Origin: Enoplolaimus lenunculus
Lineage: Eukaryota; Nematoda; Enoplea; Enoplida; Thoracostomopsidae
DNA: 64,000 nt
Reading direction: 5' to 3'
NCBI GenBank assembly: GCA_030248215.1
Contig: JASANG010001630.1
Span: 124,001 to 188,000 of the forward strand
A model generated the notes under the pieces. The model did no database searches. It was not told the DNA's origin and worked only from the letters and a program-made list of their open reading frames with translations. Each line of letters starts with the position of its first letter. The stretch's first letter is position 1. Positions 54,594-64,000 of the stretch are shown piece by piece. A program made the position numbers and the translations under genes.

Positions 54594-54801
54594 TTGCTGA
54601 ACACTCAAATTAAAATTTTACTTTGTCAACCGAAACCGCTCTGACACTACCCTTACAAGTGTTAAGCCTAAGTTTAGGCGTTAGTTTACACGTAAACCTA
54701 ATCTTCATAGACGTACGATTTATAACCTTAGGCTGATGTTTGGGCTTAGGCTTTAGGTCACACTCGTGGGATAGTATACGAGTCTCGCCAATTGTTAGTT
54801 T

Positions 54802-55030
54802 AATAAATTTTAAACTTACGTCAATCACAAGCAGTGTTTCGGTATACGCAAATTTTCTTCAATTAGTCGCTTCAGTGGGTTGTTTTATTGAATTTATTCA
54901 CAATATTTTGATACGTTTCGATTCAAATTGAAACAAATCAGTAAGTTAGTTTATTTTTAGCCAAATTCACAAACCAACTGTTAAATTTTAAAGTAAAATT
55001 TAAATTGAAATTTTAGTCAGAAACAATAAA
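54802..55030 (+). promoter_or_regulatory. Candidate polyadenylation signals for kettin
   Basis: AATAAA occurs at 54802-54807 and again at 55025-55030, about 210 and 430 bp after the probable stop. Either could direct 3'-end formation. AATAAA is also expected by chance in AT-rich DNA, so this is only a positional argument. Confidence 0.3.
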
Positions 55031-55731
55031 ACAACCCTTTATTATAATGCGACAATTATGACCAGCTTTCGGCAGTCGTAACGCGATACTTGTTGGTTAC
55101 TTTTTTTACAATTGTTTTGCTTTATTTTGATTGAAATAGTTGCATCTGATATTATGCCAAGGGATTTTGCAACATTAGTATCCAGCTTGAGAAATTAATC
55201 ATACGGGTTTTACTTTATATTGAGGTCCCTGCCACAAATTTATTTTATGTAACCGTTGTGACTGAACTCTCGGCCGTAGGAACTACAACAATTCTACGGG
55301 ACTTAATAAACATCTGCCGCTGATTTTGTAAGCAATTATGATAAAAATAGAAACTCTGATAGTTACCTTGTTTGGATACCATTGTTCGTATTTTCAAATA
55401 TGTGTAGCAGCTAACTGCGACAGCTGTTTCATACAGCTATGAGTACGACTTCATGCCTTTGGCATAGTATCTGGTGTGGCTAACTATTATTAATATATTA
55501 CGATTTTTTAACGGTTAAGCTTTTACAATAAGTTAATTTATATATTACTATGTTACTTAAAATATGATAAAGAGCAGCGCAGAGCTAGCATGCATGCAGA
55601 GCTGAGCGTTAACACAGTACTCGAATGCAAATGCTTAGTTTCAGTTTCAAAACGCAATGCTAAATCATAACAACTTCTACAATATTGCAATTATTAACGC
55701 TTATAATAAGCTTGATAATATCAAGAGTGTA

Positions 55732-56042
55732 TGATTACTTTTTAACGAAGAGTATGCAACTGGGCACATTCTGTGTAGTAAGGAATGTATTTAACGCGCG
55801 TCGCACTTACCCCATTTCATATCTTGGGTTGCGGATAATTTTTGCCTAAATGGATGCATATATACGCTACAATACGAGGGCTATAAGCACGCTCCATTTA
55901 TATCATTTAGAGATTGGTAAGAAACGATTTGTTTACATTTAAGTGGAAGTCAAAATGCAACACGTAATGGTACATTTAGTGTCACGTATATATAGTTAAG
56001 AAGATTGCATACTCTTGTCAAAAATGTCATCATCGACTCTTG
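55732..56042. mobile_element. MITE, CAAGAGTRTATGAT family (311 bp)
   Basis: It begins CAAGAGTGTATGATTAC, then AAGAGTATGCAACTGGGCAC, and ends GCATACTCTTGTCAAAA...GACTCTTG. Related pieces lie at about 40-180 (AGTTGCATACTCTTGG) and 10925-11010. ATAATA stands on both flanks and may be the target duplication. Confidence 0.65.
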
Positions 56043-56217
56043 ATAATACGAAGCAATGTTGACCAGTTATCGTTGACAACGGTATTAATGTCTGCTGGAA
56101 TACGTTCAAAATTACAATAGTCTGATTTTGCCACGGGTTTTAGATTAACCCAGTAAACTTAACTTGATAAAAATTATTTATTATTTATTGACGGTAAAAT
56201 AACACAGATTAATACTC

Positions 56218-56395
56218 TAAGGGTTGTGCTATACTTTACTGTGCCGTACACCGCCGCACGCCACTATGCGTTGCTAACAAAAAGTATAGACCAAATCGCA
56301 AGGCGTGCGGTGACGTGCGGCAATTTTTAATAAAACATTATACGGTGACTCGCGGCGACGTCCGGCAGCACATGGCGAGTATAGCCCATGTCTTA
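56218..56395. mobile_element. MITE, GCGCTATACTT family (178 bp)
   Basis: It begins TAAGGGTTGTGCTATACTTT and ends GAGTATAGCCCATGTCTTA, with GC-rich internal steps (GCGTGCGGTGACGTGCGGC). It lies in the non-coding stretch between the two Ig genes. Confidence 0.6.
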
Positions 56396-56971
56396 GAACT
56401 ACACGCGTGTTTCTTTAATGACAATTTCTGAAAAACACCAAATAAACTTTTTATCGAGGAAATTTAGTAATTTTGCGAGATTGTCTTTTCTTATATTTTA
56501 GCTTAAGGTTAGGCTTTAAATCAAGTCTGGAAGATTTTGCAGTGGCTTGTTTAGTACAATCTTTCACATTGATTTACAAGCGTATGTTTACGAGCAATAT
56601 TTGGTTCAACGTTTTTATGCTCGTGCCTTCATGTTATTGTTGCTGTTGCTTCTTTCTACGCCATGCCGGTCACAGTGTGGCTTGCGTTTGTGTCTTCCAC
56701 TCTTTATCTGATAGTTATAATGTTATTTTCTTCTGTCTTGTTTCATTATGAATTATTATATTTCTTATTTATTGATTCGATATTCGTTTTTTAAATATTC
56801 CAGGTTAAATCTAAGTTTTTATGCTTTAAATCTGTGTAGCACCTATATTCAGTTGGCGATAATTTTGCTAATTTCAATAAATTTTATTGCTTTTCTGAGC
56901 TCTGGAAAGTTTGCTATTAAACTGGCAAACTACTAACATAAGAGGTCTTTATTATTTAAGATACTGCGCAA

Positions 56972-56999
56972 GCGTAAGCCTAAGCCTAAACCTAAAAGA
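56972..56999. repeat. Short TTAGGC-like tract
   Basis: GTAAGCCTAAGCCTAAACCT is a nearly pure run of the nematode telomere repeat on the minus strand, in the non-coding stretch between the two Ig genes. Similar short runs are at 24865, 33405, 44325, 49750, 54660 and 59235. Confidence 0.6.
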
Positions 57000-57714
57000 G
57001 TTGTTGTTTGAAAACCTGTCGTCAACTGGCGTCCGGTATTTACCTACTTTTGAAAATAGGATATAAAAATGTTTTATCTATAGTTAAAATTTTGCATAAT
57101 TTTATTAGTAAATTCATATACAAATCAATTTTAACTTCTGCCATATTTTCTAGTGAAATCGCATGTGTATGCTGACGTAGCACTTCTGTAATCATTACAC
57201 TACGAGCCATGTGCGTTTTATCTCTCACCGAATTACCCCGATTGTTGCTAAATCAGTGGGTTTCGGCTTCAACTGTGCCTAGAAATCTGATTCCGGTACG
57301 GCACTATTTTAATTTAGCAGCCAAAATTTAATTTATACTTCAAACATTTTACACCGAAATTGATAGCAGGCAATGACAGCTGTAAGGAGATCTCGAAATA
57401 TCGAATCCCGTCACAATGATATCCTGGATCTGTCACTATGATGTGACATATCGGTGTAAATTTAAACCTCAGCATGTAGTTTTGCGATATAGAACATTTG
57501 AGAGATAAAAATCACAAGACCAACTCTGTAAAAGTTCTATTAATGCATTCACAATTAATACAGCTTTTAGTCATTTTTTTCATTTCTTTGCTAGGCACGC
57601 ACTTTTCGTAGTTTAGAAATAGTTTTTTTTCGCCGCGTGCATCTCAAATAATGCATGGTACCCCCCTACTTGCTGCTATTTCACCCAATTATCAAAACAC
57701 CAATTTTGTCATTC

Positions 57715-57900
57715 TAATGGTGACGCTATACTTTTTGACTATATTTTAATGCTGCCCGATTTCCTAAGGCGTCGTCCGGCACCTTGAGGCAATACGCGTT
57801 ACCGCATTGCACTGCATGAAAAAATTTGTAAACAATAATATTTTTCCACTTACGCTACCGTCCGGTGCTGTCAGCGCCGCGTTATAAAACGCCTGCCTAT
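57715..57900. mobile_element. MITE, GCGCTATACTT family (right end uncertain)
   Basis: It begins TAATGGTGACGCTATACTTT and has a GC-rich core split by TTTGTAAACAA, as in the copy at 24.1 kb. The right end is not clearly recognisable, so 57900 is approximate. Confidence 0.5.
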
Positions 57901-60900
57901 TAATACCGTTTTTAGTTGAAATTGTCCTGGTGACGGCGTTTTAATTGTAAAATATGTGTCCGTCTCATAGCTTTTAACTGAACCGCAATTAACAAATTGA
58001 ATGAAAATTTCGGAAGTTTCCTGTCGGTTTTTTTTCAAATATTTCCTACATTCGGCGGTAAGTTGGAAGCCGAAATTTTTCGCCCACTTCAAACGATAAG
58101 CAACCGAAAATCGGAACACCGCCGCTGTGCTATTTGCAAAAAAGACCAAAACGCGCCTACGGCTCTAGAAACAGTGAATCACAGGAATGCTATGGTTTGG
58201 TGTATGCTGCTGTTGTTACCGTGGGCAGCGGTTAAGATGCAAAATTATCAAATGTTTCCGCGTTCATGCGACCAAAGTAAGTGTTATTTTATGTTTTTTT
58301 CAGTTATGTAATGTTACTTTTCAAATCAATTAATAGGTTAAAAGGCTTCATTTGAATCAATTTATGACCCGTATGACCAAAATAAACAATGCTTTTCGCA
58401 ATTTGACAAAACACTTATGTATTAATTTTTGAAAATTCGGTTAGTATACCTTATTTTGTTACATGCTGCAGTTTATACTCGAGTGATAATGTTGTTTTGC
58501 TTCTGCGAAAACGCAATTAATATGCATCTAGCAGTGCCATTAAACATGTTGTGATTGTTTTGCATTATAAAATGAAAATTAAAAAACAATTAGGGTTTCG
58601 TTCATTTCTCAGCCAGTTGGTTTTTTAAAAAGCTAATTATGACACAAATATATTAACATTAAAAACACATTCGTACCAAATGTGTTCACGCTGAAGATTT
58701 GCTATGCGGTTTGTTCGTCTGTTTTTGGACTGAACTGCAATAGAATCTACCGGTCACACGCATACAATTTTCAACTTTTAGCACAACTTTCAATTTCAAA
58801 ATATCCGAACACTTGCCAAGGCTTTTTGAAAATGTAAAATTTCCAAAGACAAAAAATTGTCCTGTTCCATCGCGAATCCACCACTGCTGTGTCAAATTAA
58901 AGTGGTACAATACGAACATGACCTGTGGGTTTGAATTGTCCAACAAACATAGATATCTTGACATCACTTGAAAATAATGGCGTACAGAGGAATTTGGAAT
59001 ATATACAGGGTCGGCCCGAATTCAAACGACTAAAATATTCTGTCTTGACTCAAAACTAACAAATCCTTTAAACGAGATTGCAGCAAGGTAATGTCCTCTA
59101 ACCGTAGACGTGATCGAGGGGGAATCTATGATGGCTTATATCTGTACTAAAGCAATAGTACCCAATCTCTACACACTCCTGGTTATAATAAATTTGGTCA
59201 GTGTTACTTTTAGGGCCGTAACTCTAGATTAAGCATATTCTTAAGCCTAAGCCAAAACGTAAAAATTGTTTAAAATGAAATTCTGCGCTACTACAGTCGT
59301 GTAAATCAAAGGGACAGCCCAAGAAATATTATTTGTCATAAATTTTATCTCAAGACAAATGACTCGTTTTTTCAACCAGTCAAAATGTTTAAGTAACAAA
59401 TTTTTAACAGTTCGAAGTTCACTAAACTTTTTAGCAGCGCAGCCAATAAAATAGTCTAAATGATCAGTGAACATCTTATTGGCTGTTTATACTGGCAAAA
59501 CGTCCGCATTGCCAAAAATAGGTTTTTCGTAAAGACTGCGTTTTGAAGAATTCGCGAGCGAGACAAGCGGAAACTTGGCACTTGGCACAATTTGAAGATT
59601 GATTAGCCGACATAAATTCATAAACGCAGAAACTTAATGCTCAAAAATACCTACAGCGCTACAAAATGTAAAAAAATGTACATTTTTACCGAAAGCTACA
59701 GCATGTGCTTATACACCGGCTACAACGTTGAACAATAATTCAACTTTTAAACAATTATTTGAGATGAAAGTATATAGACATCATTTAAGTTTCCTTCACG
59801 TGCTTAAAATTTTCAAAGAATTAACTCATTTGTAATGTATTAGTTTTAAAAGCTTAAATTAAACTTCCCAAACGGCCAGGTTCCAACGGAATTGCGATTC
59901 CGGCTAAAATTACTATGAAATTCATATTTCGTTTCCGATTCCGACTATGGTTGCTATTGCGATGCCGGAATTTCAATTTTTCGGTTATGAGTTTTAAGGT
60001 GATTGAACTTTTATTTTGCCTTTTGTTTCTTTCGTTCGATTGCACTTAATATAATTGTTTTTTCTCAGTAAGTATTCGCAGTTGTTACTTGAAGAGTATT
60101 TTGCAGAGAAAATAATTCCGCTGATAATCAAAATGCGGCTGCAATTCAAATAGAGAAGTTTTACATTTAAACGAACGACAAAATCTAAACTTAAAATTCT
60201 ACTTCATAGCGAAAGCAGTGAAATTAAAAGCACAAATTTTCAAATATAGCTCGATATTCGGTTCAACAGTAACTTTATACTGCAGTGAAGACGGCACTGC
60301 ATAGACCTGGTTAATTTTCAAAAATGTGGATCCTGTTATTTCATCGTTTCATAAGATCTCATATTTAAAATTTTGAAATGCTAAAAATGTTTGATTGCAT
60401 TTCAAATTAAGGTCAAGCACATCCAGTGCTCTGAAAATTAGCAGGCCTGTATTAATATGATAAGTTTTACAGCGTTTGTAGATCGCTATTACAGCCAGAA
60501 TATAAAAGCAATTTTTATTGAAACTGTGAACAACAGACAGACATGCTGCAACAAAAGTCAAAAGTTATACACTTTACTTTTTAACACAAATACTAAAACT
60601 TAAATTCCGATTCCGATTAGGTTGCTGTTCCGACAAAAAAATTTTGATTCCGATTCCGTTTCCGACAAAACATGCTTCCGATTGGACCATGCCAAACGGT
60701 ATATACAATCATAAATACCGAAACTTATAAGAGCAAAAGAAATTTGACGTTGAGTGTAGCGAGGTTATACAACTTCGGTCAATTCTCTATGTTTATAATT
60801 GATCAGTAAATCCGGTCAGCGAAATTATTTTAATTTTGCGTGTTTTTCTGAAAACCCAATATTAAGTAGTTAAAATGTGACCACGTAAATGACGAATCCT

Positions 60901-63020
60901 TATAAAATAATTTCTCAGGCGGAAACGTATTTTATTTAAATGATTAAAAAATAAATTGTAAATGCACGCGTTCGTTATCGTGATTGCCAGAAAAATGTAA
61001 AAACTTCACACTTAATATGTTTACAATTGGTCAATTATGATTCCGATAACAAAATTAAACTCTGGCAAGCAGCTAGATGTTGATCAGGCAGAACTTAAAC
61101 CAGGTCACACTAGCTTTTGTGATCTTTTATTTTTGTCTGGTCGCTATGATAAGTATAGCTAGGATTTGGGTATCTTGATTATAGAACCCACTGTAAAAGT
61201 TGGTTTAAGAACAACCGTAGCGACTGAGAGAGATTGTTTGTCTCTATGATTTAACATGGCATTAGATTATTGTAAAGCCTGTGAAAATAAAACTTTTTCT
61301 CATGTCTACATGAAAATTAAACACGACATATATCGAGACATCTATATATCCCGTGTAAAAATCCCGGGTTTGATCTCTTATATGCGATGATACCAAGTAG
61401 GTACTAATGTCTATTTTTTGAAATTCAGCATATCTAAAACCGTTTTTTGCTTTATTTTTCATTTTTCTCATCTCACCACCAATGTATGCAACTGCAATGG
61501 TCACGTGAAAATGTTACACTCAGTCAAACCAAAATCGCTCAACTGGTTATTACCAAATTCAGTCAACAAAATGTGTTGGTTAAAATATTTTGGTGTCTTA
61601 GCAAGCAGCAAAAAATGAGCGAAGTTCGCAAAGAATGCATATTTCTTAATGTTGATTCAACACGTTAGAGGGCCGTTTATATATAATTTTGTTAAGTTTG
61701 AGGAAAAAAATCTACATCAGTCACAGGCAAACACCATCGGGTTTCTGTTCCCTGTATTTTTGACTTGCAGCTACAAACCGGCGTTCCCATTTGTGAGTTG
61801 GTGCACAGTGTCTGTATACGACTGATTCACAACTGTTTGCCTGCAGTAAAATTGCAAGCAAACATTGTGTAATATGCGATTGTGTAAATTGCTTTGATGT
61901 GCACTTATTTGCAAATAATTTTGCAGGAACTGAGGCTTGTTAAACATTGATGTTTTATATAAGGTGTTAGTTTCTAATTTTGCAAGCAAATACTATTTCT
62001 GTAGTAATCTTAGTGGTCAAGTTTTTGAATAATCTGTTCCAGCATATCTCAGTTCACGTGACCGCCAAACAAATTCATAAATGTATATACCTTTTTTAAT
62101 GAAAATTATTATCACCAGCTATTTTTAACTTTAAAACCGATGTAGTAGCATGCAGATCGCTTCACAAAGATATGTTTTATTGAGCGGTAGTTGAAAAGTT
62201 TCAAGTTTAGCTTCATCATATCTCGTTTTATGTTATAACTTTATAATCGACGATAATTTAGGGTTTTGCAAATATGAAAGCAATGCAAATATGTGTGGCA
62301 GCTAATAAAGTTTAATTTACTGGATATTTAGTCTGCTGAAAACAGTTTTCAACTCAACTTTGCGCTAAAAGTTTAAAAAACTAAGCGAATTTAATCTTAC
62401 GATTTTTGCTCATTTTTACACAACGATTTTGGCCCACTTTTACACAAAGATTTTGTCCCACTTTTACACAATGTGGACCTATCCGTCACCCGGGCGGCCA
62501 ATTTTGCACCGCCCTACTCGCCGTATTAAACCGAGCACTCTTCTTCTATCTCTGATGAACCAATTCTCGTCCAAGAACCAATGTTTTGAGTTTCGGGTGT
62601 CAGACTCATATACTTCAAATTTCTAGGTGTGCCACTGTTTTATACATAGGAATGCTTCACCACAACCCCTACATAATTTGTTACATAATTACCTCAAAAT
62701 GCTTAAATTAAACTCCTTAAATCGGCAAAGTTTTCATCTTTACTACAACGTTTTCAGCCGATGTGCCAGCAAAAACTGTATACCATAAAAATTTGCGCTG
62801 TCGTTGTACTTTTTGTAACTTTAGCTTTTATCCGGTGCAAATATTGTTTTCAGGGCCTTTGTTTATTAATTGGGGTGCATGTAACCACTGATCATAGCGT
62901 TTTGCTTCAAATACGCCAAACTAGTGCTACATCGCACCACGCACCGGGGGTAAAGTACCATCCGAAACTAACAACCAATAGTGGGACAATTTTGAACCCA
63001 CTTAAAACGAAAATCAAGCA

Positions 63021-63922
63021 ATGGGTCCTCCTATGGATACTACCACTACGGATGCGTCTGGTGAACAACCGCCTGTAAAGGCAGCTAAATCGAACTATGC
63101 CAGTGAAAGCGAATCCAACGCAAATAAACCAACGTTTGCCATCGAGTTGTCACCAGCGTTCGCAAACGAAGCAAGAAAAGCTCACTTGTCATGCCGGGTA
63201 AGTTTAGGAAGAGCTTAAAAAGGTTGTTTAAAAAATGAACCAAAGGTAGCGAAGGACGAGAGGAGACGTTTTACATAACCATGGGCGTAGCCAGTATTTT
63301 GGAAGGTGTGGGTATATTTTGTGATAAAAGCTTTGAAGATTGGTTTGTTGTGTATGTAATACAAATGAAAAAATTCATAAACCCCTGTAGAAAATCACAA
63401 TAGAATAGTGTTCCCCAAACTATTCTTCTTAGATGCTCACTAGTACGCTTGTAAAAATTCTTCACGTATCCAGCGAACTATATGGCTTATAAATGAGGAA
63501 AGGTAACAAAAACTTGAATACCAAAATATATGCCAAAATGACCAAAAATCTTTGAAAAATTTGAATACCAAAATATATGCCAAAATGACAAAAAATCTGT
63601 CAAAAATTTGAATACCAAAACATATGCCAAAATGACCAAAAATCTTTCAAAAATTTGAATACCAAAATATATGCCACAATGACCAAAAATCTTTCAAAAA
63701 TTTGAATACCAAAATATATGCCAAAATGACCAAAGATCTTTCAAAAATTTGAATACCAAAATATGTCCCCAAATGACCAAAAATCTCTACATTTGTTTCA
63801 GGTGACAGGCCCTCCTCCGATGCGCATAGTATGGCGGAAAGATGGGAAAATCATGGAACCCGGCGATGAATTTCACCAAACCTACAATACTGACACTGGA
63901 AAATGTGACCTGACAATTATGG
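63021..63922 (+). CDS. Start of a second Ig-domain protein gene (3' part outside window)
   Basis: Exon 63021-63197 opens with ATGGGTCCT (G at -3 and G at +4, a good initiation context) and encodes a polar N-terminus (TTTTDASGEQPPVKAAKSNY) followed by an I-set Ig front (KPTFAIELSPAFANEARKAH, LSCR). It is spliced in phase 0 to 63802-63922 (VTGPPPMRIVWRKDGKIMEP, GDEFHQTYNTDTGKCDLTIM), which ends at GTAACT in phase 1. The Ig is cut off by the window end. The style matches muscle giant proteins (titin, twitchin, UNC-89 class). It may be a separate neighbour or an alternative first exon of a longer sls-like transcription unit; the sequence cannot decide. The intron contains a 47-bp minisatellite. 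Confidence 0.75.
63510..63790. repeat. 47-bp minisatellite, 6 units
   Basis: GAATACCAAA landmarks at 63516, 63563, 63610, 63657, 63704 and 63751, exactly 47 bp apart. The unit is GAATACCAAAATATATGCCA plus AAATGACCAAAAATCTTTCA and AAAATTT. It runs right up to the acceptor of exon 63802 in the second gene. Confidence 0.93.
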
Positions 63923-64000
63923 GTAACTGATGTTGTCAGTGTGTTTAAAACCAATGTGATTTTTGAAACATCGCCAAAGCATTTAACAGATATTTTTTTT

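Larger units (their letters stand above)
54594..63020. other. 8.4 kb without recognisable genes, between the two Ig genes
   Basis: It holds the MITEs at 55732-56042, 56218-56395 and 57715-57900, TTAGGC-like tracts at 54660-54750, 56972-56999 and 59235-59260, and GATTCCGATTCCG simple repeats near 59890-59970 and 60605-60670. I found no Ig-type exon and no frame with convincing protein character on either strand. The promoter of the second gene should lie near the right end, but no clear element is visible. Confidence 0.6.

Noticed and set aside
57997-58311. 104-codon frame with RRCAICKKDQ, reminiscent of a zinc-binding tail of a transposase
   Set aside because: Only one CxxC pair is present, followed by no matching second pair, and there is no neighbouring catalytic domain. 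It is not enough to call a gene.
61418-61668. Two overlapping frames of 66 and 73 codons in the stretch between the Ig genes
   Set aside because: No recognisable motif, no splice context and ordinary AT-rich composition. Probably chance.
1-64000. Retroviral, LTR or LINE coding remains
   Set aside because: I saw no long terminal repeats and no reverse transcriptase, protease or integrase motifs on either strand. All elements recognised are short and non-coding.

Overview
The window is eukaryotic genomic DNA that is AT-rich and intron-dense. It is dominated by one giant multi-exon gene on the + strand, which fills roughly 0.2-54.6 kb. I resolved 64 coding exons, joined by splice sites whose reading phases agree at every junction. 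They encode about 3,740 residues: 27 immunoglobulin (Ig, I-set) domains, most separated by a linker of about 35-45 residues of the form HPxSxxKIxxLE. This Ig-linker pattern is the signature of kettin (nematode KETN-1, the N-terminal part of insect Sallimus), the actin-binding giant protein of sarcomeric Z-discs or dense bodies. The 5' end lies before the window.

Organism: kettin points to an ecdysozoan-type invertebrate. Nearly all acceptors are the short TTTCAG/TTTTAG type used by nematodes, and the introns carry many degenerate TTAGGC tracts (TTAGGC is the nematode telomere repeat). I therefore favour a nematode with long introns and many transposable elements, or a close relative. This is inference.

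Layout: 0.2-36.7 kb holds kettin repeats (Ig1-Ig21), most of them cut by a phase-1 intron at the same point inside the Ig fold. 37.2-42.2 kb holds Ig22 and Ig23, with two striking tandem arrays in their introns: eleven copies of a 145-bp unit that repeats an acceptor plus half an exon, and four copies of a 296-bp unit containing a tRNA-like element. 42.6-48.1 kb encodes a Lys/Pro/Glu-rich non-Ig stretch. 48.8-54.6 kb encodes four Ig domains without kettin linkers and a probable stop. 54.6-63.0 kb is non-coding as far as I can see and rich in small repeats. At 63.0 kb a second Ig-domain gene (or an alternative first exon) starts on the same strand and runs off the window.

The introns hold at least eight families of short terminal-inverted-repeat elements (MITEs), four minisatellites, and a 263-bp element that combines TTAA target sites and CCC...GGG ends (piggyBac-like) with an internal tRNA-like Pol III promoter. 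I found no rRNA, no convincing functional tRNA, no CRISPR array and no retroviral or LTR element.
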